The notes under the pieces were generated by a model. That model had not been told where the DNA came from. It made no database searches and saw only the letters and a list, made by a program, of their open reading frames with translations. From assembly GCF_015291885.1 (NCBI RefSeq), contig NZ_CP036186.1, positions 558,001 through 622,000 of the forward strand: a DNA stretch of 64,000 nucleotides, read 5' to 3'. The stretch's first letter is position 1, and each line of letters opens with the position of its first letter. The DNA is from Stutzerimonas stutzeri. Lineage in GTDB: Bacteria > Pseudomonadota > Gammaproteobacteria > Pseudomonadales > Pseudomonadaceae. Positions 1 to 7,732 of this stretch are shown here, in pieces. The position numbers were made by a program, and so were the translations under genes.

Positions 1-224
1 CGGCGCTGGTCGCCGCGTTGCAGGAAGGGCGGCTCGGTGGTGCGGGTCTGGATGTCTTTGCCGAGGAGCCGAGGGTGCCGACGGCACTCTGCGAGTTGCC
101 CAACGTCGTCCTGCTGCCGCACATCGGCAGTGCCACCCATGAAACCCGCAGGGCGATGGAGGATCTGCTATTGGACAACCTGGACTGCTTTGTCCGCGAA
201 GGCCGCCTGCTGACGCCGGTCTAG
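1..224 (+). CDS. D-isomer 2-hydroxyacid dehydrogenase, C-terminal end (partial)
   Basis: The coding frame is open from base 3 and stops at 224, so only about the last 73 residues are present and the start lies outside the window. The segment [11 protein letters not shown] followed by [12 protein letters not shown] is the typical C-terminal part of the NAD(P)-dependent D-2-hydroxyacid dehydrogenase family, and the His of PHIGSAT is the catalytic acid/base. Members reduce glyoxylate, hydroxypyruvate or 2-ketogluconate. The neighbouring aldose epimerase and OprD-type porin would suit a sugar-acid role (2-ketogluconate reductase type), but that is inference from context. Confidence 0.85.
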   Translation, partial: ALVAALQEGRLGGAGLDVFAEEPRVPTALCELPNVVLLPHIGSATHETRRAMEDLLLDNLDCFVREGRLLTPV

Positions 225-343
225 GCGCCGCAGCAGACAGCTGCACCGCAGCGAGTCGCGGATGCTGAGCGCCGTGCAGTCCGCGGCGCAGTCTCATCGC
301 TAACACCGTCGCTGCTGGCGGTTGCCAACCATCAGGAGCACGC

Positions 344-1234
344 ATGGCTTCCCTTGACGAGCTGCACCTCTCGCACGCCGGTTTCCGGCTCTCGGTCTGT
401 CCGGCATTGGGTGGTGCCATCACCCGTTTTGCCCTGGATGATTTCGACCTGCTGAGGCCCTGGGACGGCATCGAGCAAGTGCGCCGCGCAAGTTGCTTCG
501 TGCTGGCGCCGTATTCCAATCGCATCGGTGATGGACTGTTCGAGGTGAATGGCGAACAGCATCGGCTGCGGTTGAATTCCGCGGAGCACGACTTGCCGAT
601 TCACGGCGTGGGCTGGAAGCGCCCTTGGACGCAGGCTGCGCAGGAGGCCGATCGTCTTCTGCTGACCCTGCAGCACCGGGCCGAAGGCGAAGCCCGGCAG
701 GACTGGCCTTTCTCCTTCGAACTCGAGCATGAGCTCGGTCTCGACGAGCAGGGCGCCTGGATGCGGCTGGTGCTGAGCAATCGTAGTGATCGGGTGATGC
801 CGGCAGGGCTCGGCTGGCACCCATACTTCTTGCGCCATGATGGCGTGACGCTGCGTTTTGCTGCCCAGCAGGTCTGGCTGAGTGACGATCAGCAGCTGCC
901 GCGCAAGGCGGTGGACGTACCAGAGCGCTGGGACTACCGGCAGGCGCGGGAGCTGCACGAACCCGAGCTGGATCATTGCTTTAGTGGTTGGGATGGCACG
1001 GCAACACTGCAGTGGCACGCTGCAGGGGTCACGCTGCAAATCGAAGCTGACCCGTCGATGGCGCATCTGGTGGTGTATACGCCGCCGGCCGCGCAAGGGC
1101 TCTTCGCCGTGGAGCCGGTATCCCATCGCAACGATGCGTTGAGTACGCCCGATCCGGCCAAGCACGGAGTCGTGTATCTGCAGCCGGGCGAGCGACTGGA
1201 GCGGCGCTGCCGCCTGCGCGTCACGCGTCGCTGA
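344..1234 (+). CDS. aldose 1-epimerase family protein
   Basis: This 296-residue cytosolic protein belongs to the galactose-mutarotase-like superfamily, which interconverts alpha and beta anomers of aldoses. Family marks include the N-terminal ALGGAITRF segment, APYSNRIGDGLF (residues about 52-63, the conserved N-R of the sugar site), HGVGWKRPW, the GLGWHPYF block with its catalytic-type His, and a C-terminal VVYTPPAAQGLFAVEPVSH. The ATG at 344 fits the family start, with an AGGAG-like ribosome site just upstream. It follows the dehydrogenase fragment by 119 bp on the same strand and is convergent with the porin. The substrate cannot be read from sequence. Confidence 0.88.
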   Translation: MASLDELHLSHAGFRLSVCPALGGAITRFALDDFDLLRPWDGIEQVRRASCFVLAPYSNRIGDGLFEVNGEQHRLRLNSAEHDLPIHGVGWKRPWTQAAQEADRLLLTLQHRAEGEARQDWPFSFELEHELGLDEQGAWMRLVLSNRSDRVMPAGLGWHPYFLRHDGVTLRFAAQQVWLSDDQQLPRKAVDVPERWDYRQARELHEPELDHCFSGWDGTATLQWHAAGVTLQIEADPSMAHLVVYTPPAAQGLFAVEPVSHRNDALSTPDPAKHGVVYLQPGERLERRCRLRVTRR

Positions 1235-1243
1235 AAGCGGATG

Positions 1244-1268
1244 AAAAAGGCCCGTCAGACGACGGGCC
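1244..1268 (-). terminator. Rho-independent terminator of the porin gene
   Basis: GGCCCGTC (1249-1256), loop AGAC, GACGGGCC (1261-1268). Read on the minus strand the 8-bp stem is followed by TTTTTC, as expected for the porin gene ending at 1318. It may also stop transcription from the convergent epimerase gene. Confidence 0.8.
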
Positions 1269-1317
1269 AAAGATTTATCGCAACCGGAGCGAGGAGGGTT
1301 GCGTACTGCGCTACCGC

Positions 1318-2589
1318 TTACAGCAGAGACAGCGGGTAATTGAAGATCAGCCGGTTCTCGTCGAACTCGGTGGTGCTGTAGTCACGACGGATGCTGGAGT
1401 TGCGCCACTTTACGTTGAGGTTCTTGAACGGGCCGCTCTGCACTGTGTAGGCAAGCTCCGACTCGCGGCCCCATTCTTTACCGTCATCCACGCCGCCAGC
1501 TTCAATGCGATCGCCGCTGATGTAGCGGTTCATGATGGTCAGGCCCGGAACGCCCATGCCGGTGAAGTTGTAGTCATGGCGTAGCTGCCACGAACGCTCG
1601 TTCGGGTTGTCGTAGGCCGAGTTGAACGAGTCGTTGGCCAGGGTGCCGCCGCTGGTGCCGTTGACGCGCATCCAGCCGTTGTCGCCGCTGACCTTCTGCA
1701 GGCCGACGTAGAAGGTGTTGCCACCGACCTGCAGGCCGAACAGGCCGGAGTAGGTCTTGTTGTCCAGATCGCCGACCAGTGCGCTGCCTTCTTCCTTGCC
1801 GGTGAAGTAACCGAGGTTGGCGGTCAGCGCCATGCCTTCACCCAGCGGTTGGGTGTGCAGGAGCTGGAAATAGTTCTGCTGGTAGATGTCTTCCAGGCGT
1901 GCGTGCCAGGCGCCTATCTTCGTCTTGGCGCCGAGGTCGTACTCACCGCCGACAAAGTTGAACCGATCAGAGGTAACGCCACCGAAGCCCTGCAGGGACA
2001 TGTCGTCCATGCTGCCATCATCGCGCGGGCTGTTCTGCCGCATCTGACCGCCATAGAGTGCCAGACCATTGATCTCCTTGGAGGTGATCATGCCGCCCTT
2101 GAAGGTCTGCGGCAGGGAGCGCCCGTCGTCCGAGCGCAGGATCGGCAGCACCACCATCCATTCACCGACGCGCATTTCGGTTTCGGACAGCTTGGCCTTC
2201 GCCGCAACCGCCAGGCGGCCGAAGTCATCCGGCGGATGCCGGTCGCCCGGTGCGCCATGTACCGGCAGCAGGCCCGTGCCATAGGTGCCGCCACCGCCAT
2301 CGAGCTTGACGGCCAATAGACCCAGCGCATCCACGCCGAAACCGATCGGGCCAGGCGTATAGCCGGACTGGAAATTGAGAATGAAGCTCTGCGTCCACTC
2401 TTCGGCCTTGCTCAGCGGCGCGTCCGGATTGGTGAAGTTGCGGTTGATGTAAAAGTTGCGCAGGTTCAGTGACAGCTTCGAGTCATCGATGAAGCCCTCG
2501 GCTTGCGCACTGGCGGCAAAGCCGAGCGATGCGAGGGTCATGCAACCGCCAGCGAAAAGCGCGACGGATGAGGAGGTGCGTGGGGTCAT
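1318..2589 (-). CDS. OprD-family outer-membrane porin
   Basis: A 423-residue precursor of the Pseudomonas OprD/Opd porin family, monomeric 18-strand barrels for uptake of small carboxylates, amino acids and related compounds. Residues 1-30 form a signal peptide ending ASAQA. The mature protein opens with GFIDDSKLSLNLRNFYINR, the conserved first strand, and continues with family blocks such as EEWTQSFILNFQSGYT, QNYFQLLHTQPLG, SWQLRHDYNF and, near the end, a strand ending in F-N-Y-P-L. The ATG at 2589 is chosen over an upstream in-frame start because GGGAG precedes it by about 8 nt and the signal peptide begins there. Substrate unknown. Confidence 0.92.
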   Translation of the reverse strand: MTPRTSSSVALFAGGCMTLASLGFAASAQAEGFIDDSKLSLNLRNFYINRNFTNPDAPLSKAEEWTQSFILNFQSGYTPGPIGFGVDALGLLAVKLDGGGGTYGTGLLPVHGAPGDRHPPDDFGRLAVAAKAKLSETEMRVGEWMVVLPILRSDDGRSLPQTFKGGMITSKEINGLALYGGQMRQNSPRDDGSMDDMSLQGFGGVTSDRFNFVGGEYDLGAKTKIGAWHARLEDIYQQNYFQLLHTQPLGEGMALTANLGYFTGKEEGSALVGDLDNKTYSGLFGLQVGGNTFYVGLQKVSGDNGWMRVNGTSGGTLANDSFNSAYDNPNERSWQLRHDYNFTGMGVPGLTIMNRYISGDRIEAGGVDDGKEWGRESELAYTVQSGPFKNLNVKWRNSSIRRDYSTTEFDENRLIFNYPLSLL

Positions 2590-2682
2590 TATTGTTGTAC
2601 TCCCTTGCTTGATGGGCCGCCCCGGTGTGGCCACCGTGGGGGCGGTGGTCTATGCCTGATGGCAAGTCTAATGACGTCAGTT

Positions 2683-2692
2683 GTCATATGAC
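2683..2692. promoter_or_regulatory. palindrome upstream of the porin gene
   Basis: GTCATATGAC is a perfect 10-bp palindrome about 95 bp upstream of the porin start, within TTGTCATATGACT. It resembles GntR/FadR-type half-sites (TNGT...ACNA). No other gene or clear signal was seen in the 300-bp gap 2590-2889. Regulator unknown. Confidence 0.3.
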
Positions 2693-2889
2693 TGCAGGCA
2701 TTATGGACATGGCTTCGTCGTTGTCAACGTCGCCTAAAGTCGAAAGAAGGGATGGCCCACAGCAGAGAATACGGGCGCCTCGTCAGGCCTGTGCTGTATT
2801 TGAGGGGGCCGGCAGCGTAAGCACGCGATGGTCTTGTGCTTTGCTGCCGAGAAGGCGATCACTCGCAGATTGACAAGTGATCGTATGAC

Positions 2890-3393
2890 TCAGGGGCGAC
2901 GATAGGGTGAAGTGGCAGCCGGGGAGAGATCGAATGTGCCTTTCTCGACGAAGCGCTGGGTGCCGAACAAACCGCCGGCAAGCTTGCCACGCAACACGTA
3001 GGGTACTTCGTCGAGGCCGACGTGTTCGGCAAGCCCGAGGGCCTGGCGCGCAGCAGAGAAAGCCGAGATGGTCACCGGTACGCTGAGCACGCTCTCACCG
3101 AAGCGTGGCACCGTGCCGCGCTGGTCGCTGACCCCGCTGGCCAGCCGGCGGCCGTTGACCTCCAGGTCCAACGCGACGCCGCTGTAATCGATGGCGGCCT
3201 CGTTGGGGTTCTGCAGGCGGAGCCTGACCATGAAGCGCAATTCCAGACCTTCGCCCTGCAATGGTTGAATGCCGGCGACCTGGACATTGAGCGGGTCGCG
3301 CGGCGAGAAGGCGGCGCAGGCGCCTAGCGCGGAGGCGAGCAGGGCGATCAGCAGCAGGCGCAGCGGTTGGTGAAGCGTGGCAAATATGTGCAC
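2890..3393 (-). CDS. LEA type 2 (WHy-domain) lipoprotein
   Basis: A 167-residue protein with a lipoprotein signal peptide: hydrophobic residues about 9-24 then the lipobox LGAC, so it is predicted to be lipid-anchored. The rest is a single LEA-2/water-stress domain (LRFMVRLRLQNPNEAAIDYSG is the diagnostic N-P-N strand). Such domains are linked to desiccation or envelope stress; the exact role is unknown. The start is a GTG directly after the stop codon of the slipin gene (TGA then GTG), so translation is probably coupled and the gene is the last of the nfeD-slipin-LEA operon. Confidence 0.8.
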   Translation of the reverse strand: MHIFATLHQPLRLLLIALLASALGACAAFSPRDPLNVQVAGIQPLQGEGLELRFMVRLRLQNPNEAAIDYSGVALDLEVNGRRLASGVSDQRGTVPRFGESVLSVPVTISAFSAARQALGLAEHVGLDEVPYVLRGKLAGGLFGTQRFVEKGTFDLSPAATSPYRRP

Positions 3394-4152
3394 TCAGGAT
3401 TTCCTGTCGAGGTTCTTGATGCCCTGCAGCAGCTCTATGGGCAGCGGAAAGACGATGGTGGAGCTCTTGTCGCCGGCGATGTTGCTCAGCGTCTGCATGT
3501 AGCGCAGTTGCATCGCTCCCGATTGCCGGCCGAGCATCTCGGCGGCCTGCATCAGCTTCTCCGAAGCCTGCAATTCGCCCTCTGCATGAATGACCTTGGC
3601 TCGGCGCTCGCGTTCCGCCTCGGCCTGGCGGGCAATGGCGCGAACCATGGACTCGTCGAGATCAACATGCTTGATCTCGACGTTGGACACCTTGATGCCC
3701 CAGGCGTCGGTCTGTGCATCGAGCACCTGTTGGATGTCGCTGTTGAGCTGTTCTCGTTCGGCCAGCATGTCGTCCAGCTCGTGCTTGCCGAGTACCGCGC
3801 GCAGGGTGGTCTGCGCCAGCTGGCTGGTGGCCGAATGGTAATCCTCGACCTGGATGATCGCTTTCTGCGCATCGAGGACGCGGTAGTACACCACCGCATT
3901 GACCTTGACCGAGACGTTATCGCGGGAGATCACGTCCTGGGTTGGCACGTCCAGCACCAGGGTGCGCAGGTCGACCCGAACCATCTGCTGCAGCCCCGGG
4001 ATGATCAGGATCAGCCCGGGGCCCTTGACCTTCCAGAAGCGCCCGAGCATGAACACCACGCCGCGCTCGTATTCGCGCAGGATGCGAAAGGTCGAGGCCA
4101 GCAGCCCCAACAACAGCACCAGCAACACCAGAAAACTCATTTCATAACCCAT
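3394..4152 (-). CDS. slipin (stomatin-like SPFH membrane protein)
   Basis: A 252-residue SPFH/stomatin protein. Residues 1-20 are a membrane segment ([18 protein letters not shown]), followed by the SPFH domain with [21 protein letters not shown] and [23 protein letters not shown], then a charged coiled-coil ([18 protein letters not shown]) characteristic of slipins. These proteins oligomerise in ordered membrane domains and are found with NfeD proteases. The gene overlaps the 3' end of the nfeD gene by 11 bp, supporting one transcript and a joint complex. Confidence 0.92.
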   Translation of the reverse strand: MGYEMSFLVLLVLLLGLLASTFRILREYERGVVFMLGRFWKVKGPGLILIIPGLQQMVRVDLRTLVLDVPTQDVISRDNVSVKVNAVVYYRVLDAQKAIIQVEDYHSATSQLAQTTLRAVLGKHELDDMLAEREQLNSDIQQVLDAQTDAWGIKVSNVEIKHVDLDESMVRAIARQAEAERERRAKVIHAEGELQASEKLMQAAEMLGRQSGAMQLRYMQTLSNIAGDKSSTIVFPLPIELLQGIKNLDRKS

Positions 4153-5521
4153 GGTTCAGCTCCTCTCGATTGGTTGATGGTTGTGCCGCGACCTCCAGGT
4201 GCAGGCCTTGCCGCGCAATCACCCGTACCTGTTGGCCGACCTGCAAGGGCATGGCACTGCGCACCTGCCAGTTCTCGCCCTGCAGATGCACCCAGCCGCT
4301 GTGCGGGTTCTGCGGCGGCACTGAATCCACCAGCGCCAGGCTGCCGATGAGTTCGCTGTCACCACCGACGAGGCGCTGCCGTCGTGCCTTCAGCGCCATG
4401 GCGACGATGGCGAACACCAGCAGTGCGCTGACGATGCCCAGCGGCACGATCAATGAGAGCGGGATGCCGAAGCCGGGCACTTCCGTGTCGATCAGGATCA
4501 CCGCGCCCGCGACGAATGCCGCGACCCCGCCAATGCCGAGTACGCCGAAGCTCGGTAGAAAGCCCTCGGCCACCATGAAGGCGATGCCTAGCAGAATCAG
4601 CGCCACCCCGGCGTAGTTCACCGGTAACAGCTGCAGCGAATACAGCGCGAGAATCAGGCAGATGCCGCCGAGCACGCCGCCAGCGCCGATGCCGGGGTTG
4701 GAGAATTCGAGAATCAGCCCGTAGATGCCGATCATCATCAGAATCAACGCCACGCTTGGGTTGGTGATCACCGCCAGCAGGCGCACCCGCCAGTCCGGTG
4801 CATGTTCGATCAGCTGAGCATCGGCGGTGCTCAGGCTGACCTCTCCTTCGGCGGTGACGAGGGTCTTGCCGTCGAGCTGGCGCAGCAGATCGGCGACATC
4901 GCGCGCCAGGTAGTCGATGACCTTGAGTTCCAGCGCTTCGCTGGCCGAGAGGCTGACCGCCTCGCGCACCGCCTGCTCGGCCCATTCGGCATTGCGTTCG
5001 CGCAACTGCGCGAGTCCACGGATGTAGGCGGCGGCATCGTTGACCTGTTTGCGGCTCATGGCATCGCCGGGGGCTTTGGTTTGCTCGCCCTTTTCGCCTT
5101 GCGGCTGCTCGGGCGGCGCGCCGGGCATGCCTCCGATCTGCACCGGCGTTGCCGCGCCGAGGTTGGTGCCTGGGGCCATCGCCGCAACATGGCTGGCGTA
5201 GAGCATGTAGGTGCCGGCGCTGGCTGCGCGGGCGCCGCTGGGGGTCACATAGGTAGCAACCGGAATCGGACTGGCGAGGATCGCCTTGATGATGGCGCGC
5301 ATCGAAAGGTCCAGGCCGCCAGGGGTGTCCAGTTCCAGCACCACCAGCTGTGCGCCTTCGTCGCCGGCATGCTTGAGGCCGCGCAGAACATAGTCGGCGC
5401 TGGCCGGGCCGATGGCGCCATCCACCCGCAGCAGCGTCACCGGAGCGGCGGCCAATACCGGTCCGACCAGTAACAGCAGCAAGGCCAGCGACCGGCGCAA
5501 TAGGCGCATGGAGCGAGGCAT
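4142..5521 (-). CDS. NfeD-type membrane serine protease (ClpP-fold plus NfeD domain)
   Basis: A 459-residue long-form NfeD (STOPP protease). A signal peptide (residues 1-26, ending VLAAAP) leads into a ClpP/crotonase-like domain with [12 protein letters not shown] and the nucleophile region [23 protein letters not shown], where Ser-Ala-Gly matches the family's catalytic serine. Four to five membrane segments follow, then a soluble OB-fold NfeD domain near the C terminus ([23 protein letters not shown]). Homologues cleave hydrophobic stretches in stomatin partners, matching the next gene. The ATG at 5521 is favoured because GAGGAGAAT lies just upstream and the signal peptide starts there. Confidence 0.9.
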   Translation of the reverse strand: MPRSMRLLRRSLALLLLLVGPVLAAAPVTLLRVDGAIGPASADYVLRGLKHAGDEGAQLVVLELDTPGGLDLSMRAIIKAILASPIPVATYVTPSGARAASAGTYMLYASHVAAMAPGTNLGAATPVQIGGMPGAPPEQPQGEKGEQTKAPGDAMSRKQVNDAAAYIRGLAQLRERNAEWAEQAVREAVSLSASEALELKVIDYLARDVADLLRQLDGKTLVTAEGEVSLSTADAQLIEHAPDWRVRLLAVITNPSVALILMMIGIYGLILEFSNPGIGAGGVLGGICLILALYSLQLLPVNYAGVALILLGIAFMVAEGFLPSFGVLGIGGVAAFVAGAVILIDTEVPGFGIPLSLIVPLGIVSALLVFAIVAMALKARRQRLVGGDSELIGSLALVDSVPPQNPHSGWVHLQGENWQVRSAMPLQVGQQVRVIARQGLHLEVAAQPSTNREELNHGL

Positions 5522-5703
5522 GGCATTCTCCTCGGGCAGTGCAGGAGGTACTGCCTGTCCCTTGAGCGTAGACGACAGGCCCAGCTGCGTCGGTTGCTGC
5601 GCGGGAATGCCGCGCCGTGGCACAGGCACAGGCACTGACCTCCGGCCGAGGTTGCTGCCTCATACTGGCCGGCTGGCCATGTCCGTAGAAGAAGGAGTCA
5701 CCC

Positions 5704-5757
5704 GTGGATGAGAAAGCGATCAGCGCGATCAAGCGCCGGCAGGATAGGACGATCTGA
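5704..5757 (+). CDS. possible 17-codon leader ORF
   Basis: A GTG at 5704 has a strong ribosome site (AAGGAG, 5692-5697, spacing 6) and opens a 17-codon frame (VDEKAISAIKRRQDRTI) whose TGA shares its last base with the ATG of the next gene (TGATG). The arrangement suggests translational coupling. No homology is recognised and the frame could be chance. Confidence 0.35.
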   Translation: MDEKAISAIKRRQDRTI

Positions 5758-5954
5758 TGCCGGCGCCTCGTAACCAGACCGTCGAAAAGATGATGGGGGC
5801 CGTGCGCTGGATAGGCTTCGGTGCCTGCTCACTGGCAGCCGTCGGCTATGCAGCGATCGGCAATTACAACATGGCCGGGGCGATGCTGGCGCTGGCCGTG
5901 CTTTCCTGGATCAACATCCGTCGCAAGCGTTCGCCACGGCCGCCTGAGCGCTAG
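5757..5954 (+). CDS. small membrane protein, unknown function
   Basis: A 65-residue protein with two predicted membrane segments (residues about 15-33, MGAVRWIGFGACSLAAVGYA, and 36-52, NMAGAMLALAVLSWINI) and a basic tail (RRKRSPRPPER), so it probably sits in the inner membrane with a positively charged cytoplasmic end. The ATG overlaps the stop of a 17-codon upstream frame. Its stop overlaps the 3' end of the convergent SDR gene by 4 bp. The family is not recognised. Confidence 0.6.
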   Translation: MPAPRNQTVEKMMGAVRWIGFGACSLAAVGYAAIGNYNMAGAMLALAVLSWINIRRKRSPRPPER

Positions 5955-6943
5955 TGCCGGCGTCGACCCAATGCCCATCCCGCACCCAACGCCAGCAGGG
6001 CGCCGGCGCCCAGGGCCAGCTTGCCCACATTCGCCGCGCTGATGGTCAGCGCGTGTGATTGCGCCTGATCACCGAAGCGGCCGTCGGTCGCGTGTAGACC
6101 CTCGACCGGCTCGAACAGGTTGTCCGAACGGTTTTCCGGCACGCGCTCGGGCACCAGCTGCCCGTGCCAGGCTTGCCGCGCGAGCATGCGATCGAGCAGA
6201 CCGGGCATGAACAGCGTGCCGATGATCGCTTTCAGGCTCGCCGTGCCGACCCACAACTCCCGTGGTGCTTCGTGGGCTGCGCGCAAGATGGCGCGGGCGG
6301 CAACTTCTGGTGTATGGATTGGCGGCACCGGTTGCGCGCGCCAACCCACCTTGTTGCGTGCCCAGTCGAATTGCGGCGTGTTGTGCGCCGGCAGCTGGAC
6401 CATGGTCAGGCGGATGGCGCTGTTATCGTGTATCAGCTCACAGCGCAGCGAGTCGATGAAGCCGCGGATCGCGAACTTGGCACCGCAGTAGGCCGACTGC
6501 AGCGGTATGGCGCGATAGGCCAATGCCGAGCCGACCTGGACGATGGTGCCGCTATTGCGCGGGCGCATGCAGCGCAGGGCGGCGAGGGTGCCGTGCACGC
6601 TACCGAGGTACGTCACTTCGGTGACGCGACGAATTTCGTCTGCGGTCAAGGACGCGAAGGGGCCGAACACGGTCGCCATCGCCGCGTTCACCCAGACATC
6701 GATCGGCCCCAGTTCCGTCTCTATGCGGCTGGCTGCGGCATCCAGCGCCTTGGCATCGGCGACATCGGCGGAAATCGCCAAAACGGTCGCACCCAGTGCT
6801 TCGAGTTGCTCCTGAGTGTCGCGCAGGCCCTGTTCACCCCGGGCGATCAGCGCGACCTGGTAGCCGGCTTTCGCAAAGGCCTCGGCGGTTGCTCGGCCGA
6901 CACCTGCGGTCGCACCGCAGATCACCGAGATTGGTTCAGACAT
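5951..6943 (-). CDS. SDR-family oxidoreductase with C-terminal membrane anchor
   Basis: A 330-residue short-chain dehydrogenase/reductase. The NAD(P)-binding motif is GATAGVGRA (residues about 10-18, the TGxxxGxG variant), the NAG-type motif is VNAAMATVFGP, and the active site is S-x-Y-CGAK with the conserved YxxxK at about 152-156. A long C-terminal extension ends in a membrane segment (VGKLALGAGALLALGAGWALGRRRH), typical of the larger membrane-tethered SDRs common in pseudomonads. Substrate unknown. The gene is convergent with the small membrane protein gene and has its own promoter region in 6944-7385. Confidence 0.85.
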   Translation of the reverse strand: MSEPISVICGATAGVGRATAEAFAKAGYQVALIARGEQGLRDTQEQLEALGATVLAISADVADAKALDAAASRIETELGPIDVWVNAAMATVFGPFASLTADEIRRVTEVTYLGSVHGTLAALRCMRPRNSGTIVQVGSALAYRAIPLQSAYCGAKFAIRGFIDSLRCELIHDNSAIRLTMVQLPAHNTPQFDWARNKVGWRAQPVPPIHTPEVAARAILRAAHEAPRELWVGTASLKAIIGTLFMPGLLDRMLARQAWHGQLVPERVPENRSDNLFEPVEGLHATDGRFGDQAQSHALTISAANVGKLALGAGALLALGAGWALGRRRH

Positions 6944-7272
6944 GGGAAATCCTCTGCTCGAAGAAGAAAGCGGCGCGATTCGGTCGCCCGCAAGGTCTGC
7001 TAAGACGACCCGTATAGGCTGCGGCGAGTTCCGACCCAGACTGGTAACTGTTCCTTACTGAATTGCTCGGCTATCGACCAATGGCCAATGGTGGCGTCAG
7101 GGCTCTTCTGGGATGGTTAGCAGGCTAAGCGATATGCTTGGCGCCGCCCCTTGGCTCAAAAGGCGAAGCGGCATGACGCAACGGTGCCATCGCTGCAGGT
7201 ATGGCTGCGTCTTCCCCCTCCGTGCATCTATCAGATGCCCTCGGCGGCTTATCCGGTCGCCTTCGGATCATT

Positions 7273-7295
7273 GCCCGCTGCCCATGGCAGCGGGC
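7273..7295. repeat. strong hairpin in a 440-bp intergenic region
   Basis: GCCCGCTGCC-CAT-GGCAGCGGGC is a perfect 10-bp stem with a 3-nt loop and no T-tract, about 90 bp upstream of the Pmp3-like gene. It could be an RNA structure in that gene's leader. Apart from this, nothing coding was seen in 6944-7385. Confidence 0.4.
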
Positions 7296-7385
7296 GTCGC
7301 CGGTTTAAGAACGGAACCCGTCTGCGCCGATCAGGTCGATTCAGGTAGGCCTAGCCAAGGCCACCCTGACCTGACGGAGACCATG

Positions 7386-7544
7386 ATGGACCTCATCCGC
7401 ATCATTATTGCGATTCTGCTACCGCCGCTTGGCGTGTTCCTCCAGGTGGGTTTTGCTGGTGCTTTCTGGCTGAACATCCTGCTTACGCTGCTGGGCTACA
7501 TCCCAGGCATCATCCACGCAGTCTGGATCATCGCCCGCCGTTGA
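7386..7544 (+). CDS. YqaE/Pmp3 family small membrane protein
   Basis: A 52-residue protein of the PMP3/UPF0057 (YqaE) family: two membrane helices, with the diagnostic ILLPPLGVFLQVGF and LNILLTLLGYIPGIIHAVWII. Eukaryotic Pmp3 affects membrane potential and salt tolerance, and bacterial members are stress-linked inner-membrane peptides of unclear action. Two ATGs are adjacent (7383, 7386). The second is preferred because GGAGA at 7376-7380 is then 5 nt away. It is transcribed alone, with a terminator immediately downstream. Confidence 0.88.
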   Translation: MDLIRIIIAILLPPLGVFLQVGFAGAFWLNILLTLLGYIPGIIHAVWIIARR

Positions 7545-7551
7545 TCGCCAC

Positions 7552-7578
7552 CGGCCCGACGTTGTTCGGGCCGTTTTT
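7552..7578 (+). terminator. Rho-independent terminator
   Basis: CGGCCCGA (7552-7559), loop CGTTGT, TCGGGCCG (7566-7573), then TTTTT. It lies 8 bp after the Pmp3-like gene. Confidence 0.9.
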
Positions 7579-7732
7579 GAACTCCCTCCTCTGGCCGTGT
7601 AGAGTCGCGCTTCCTGCGCTGCGGAACCTATTACGCGCGAAACACTCAAGAAAACGCCGGTAACCGAGCGCGATCGCCTTTTAGCGATGTCATGCGCGTT
7701 GCCGTCGCGTCGGTTATTCGGAAAGGAAACCA

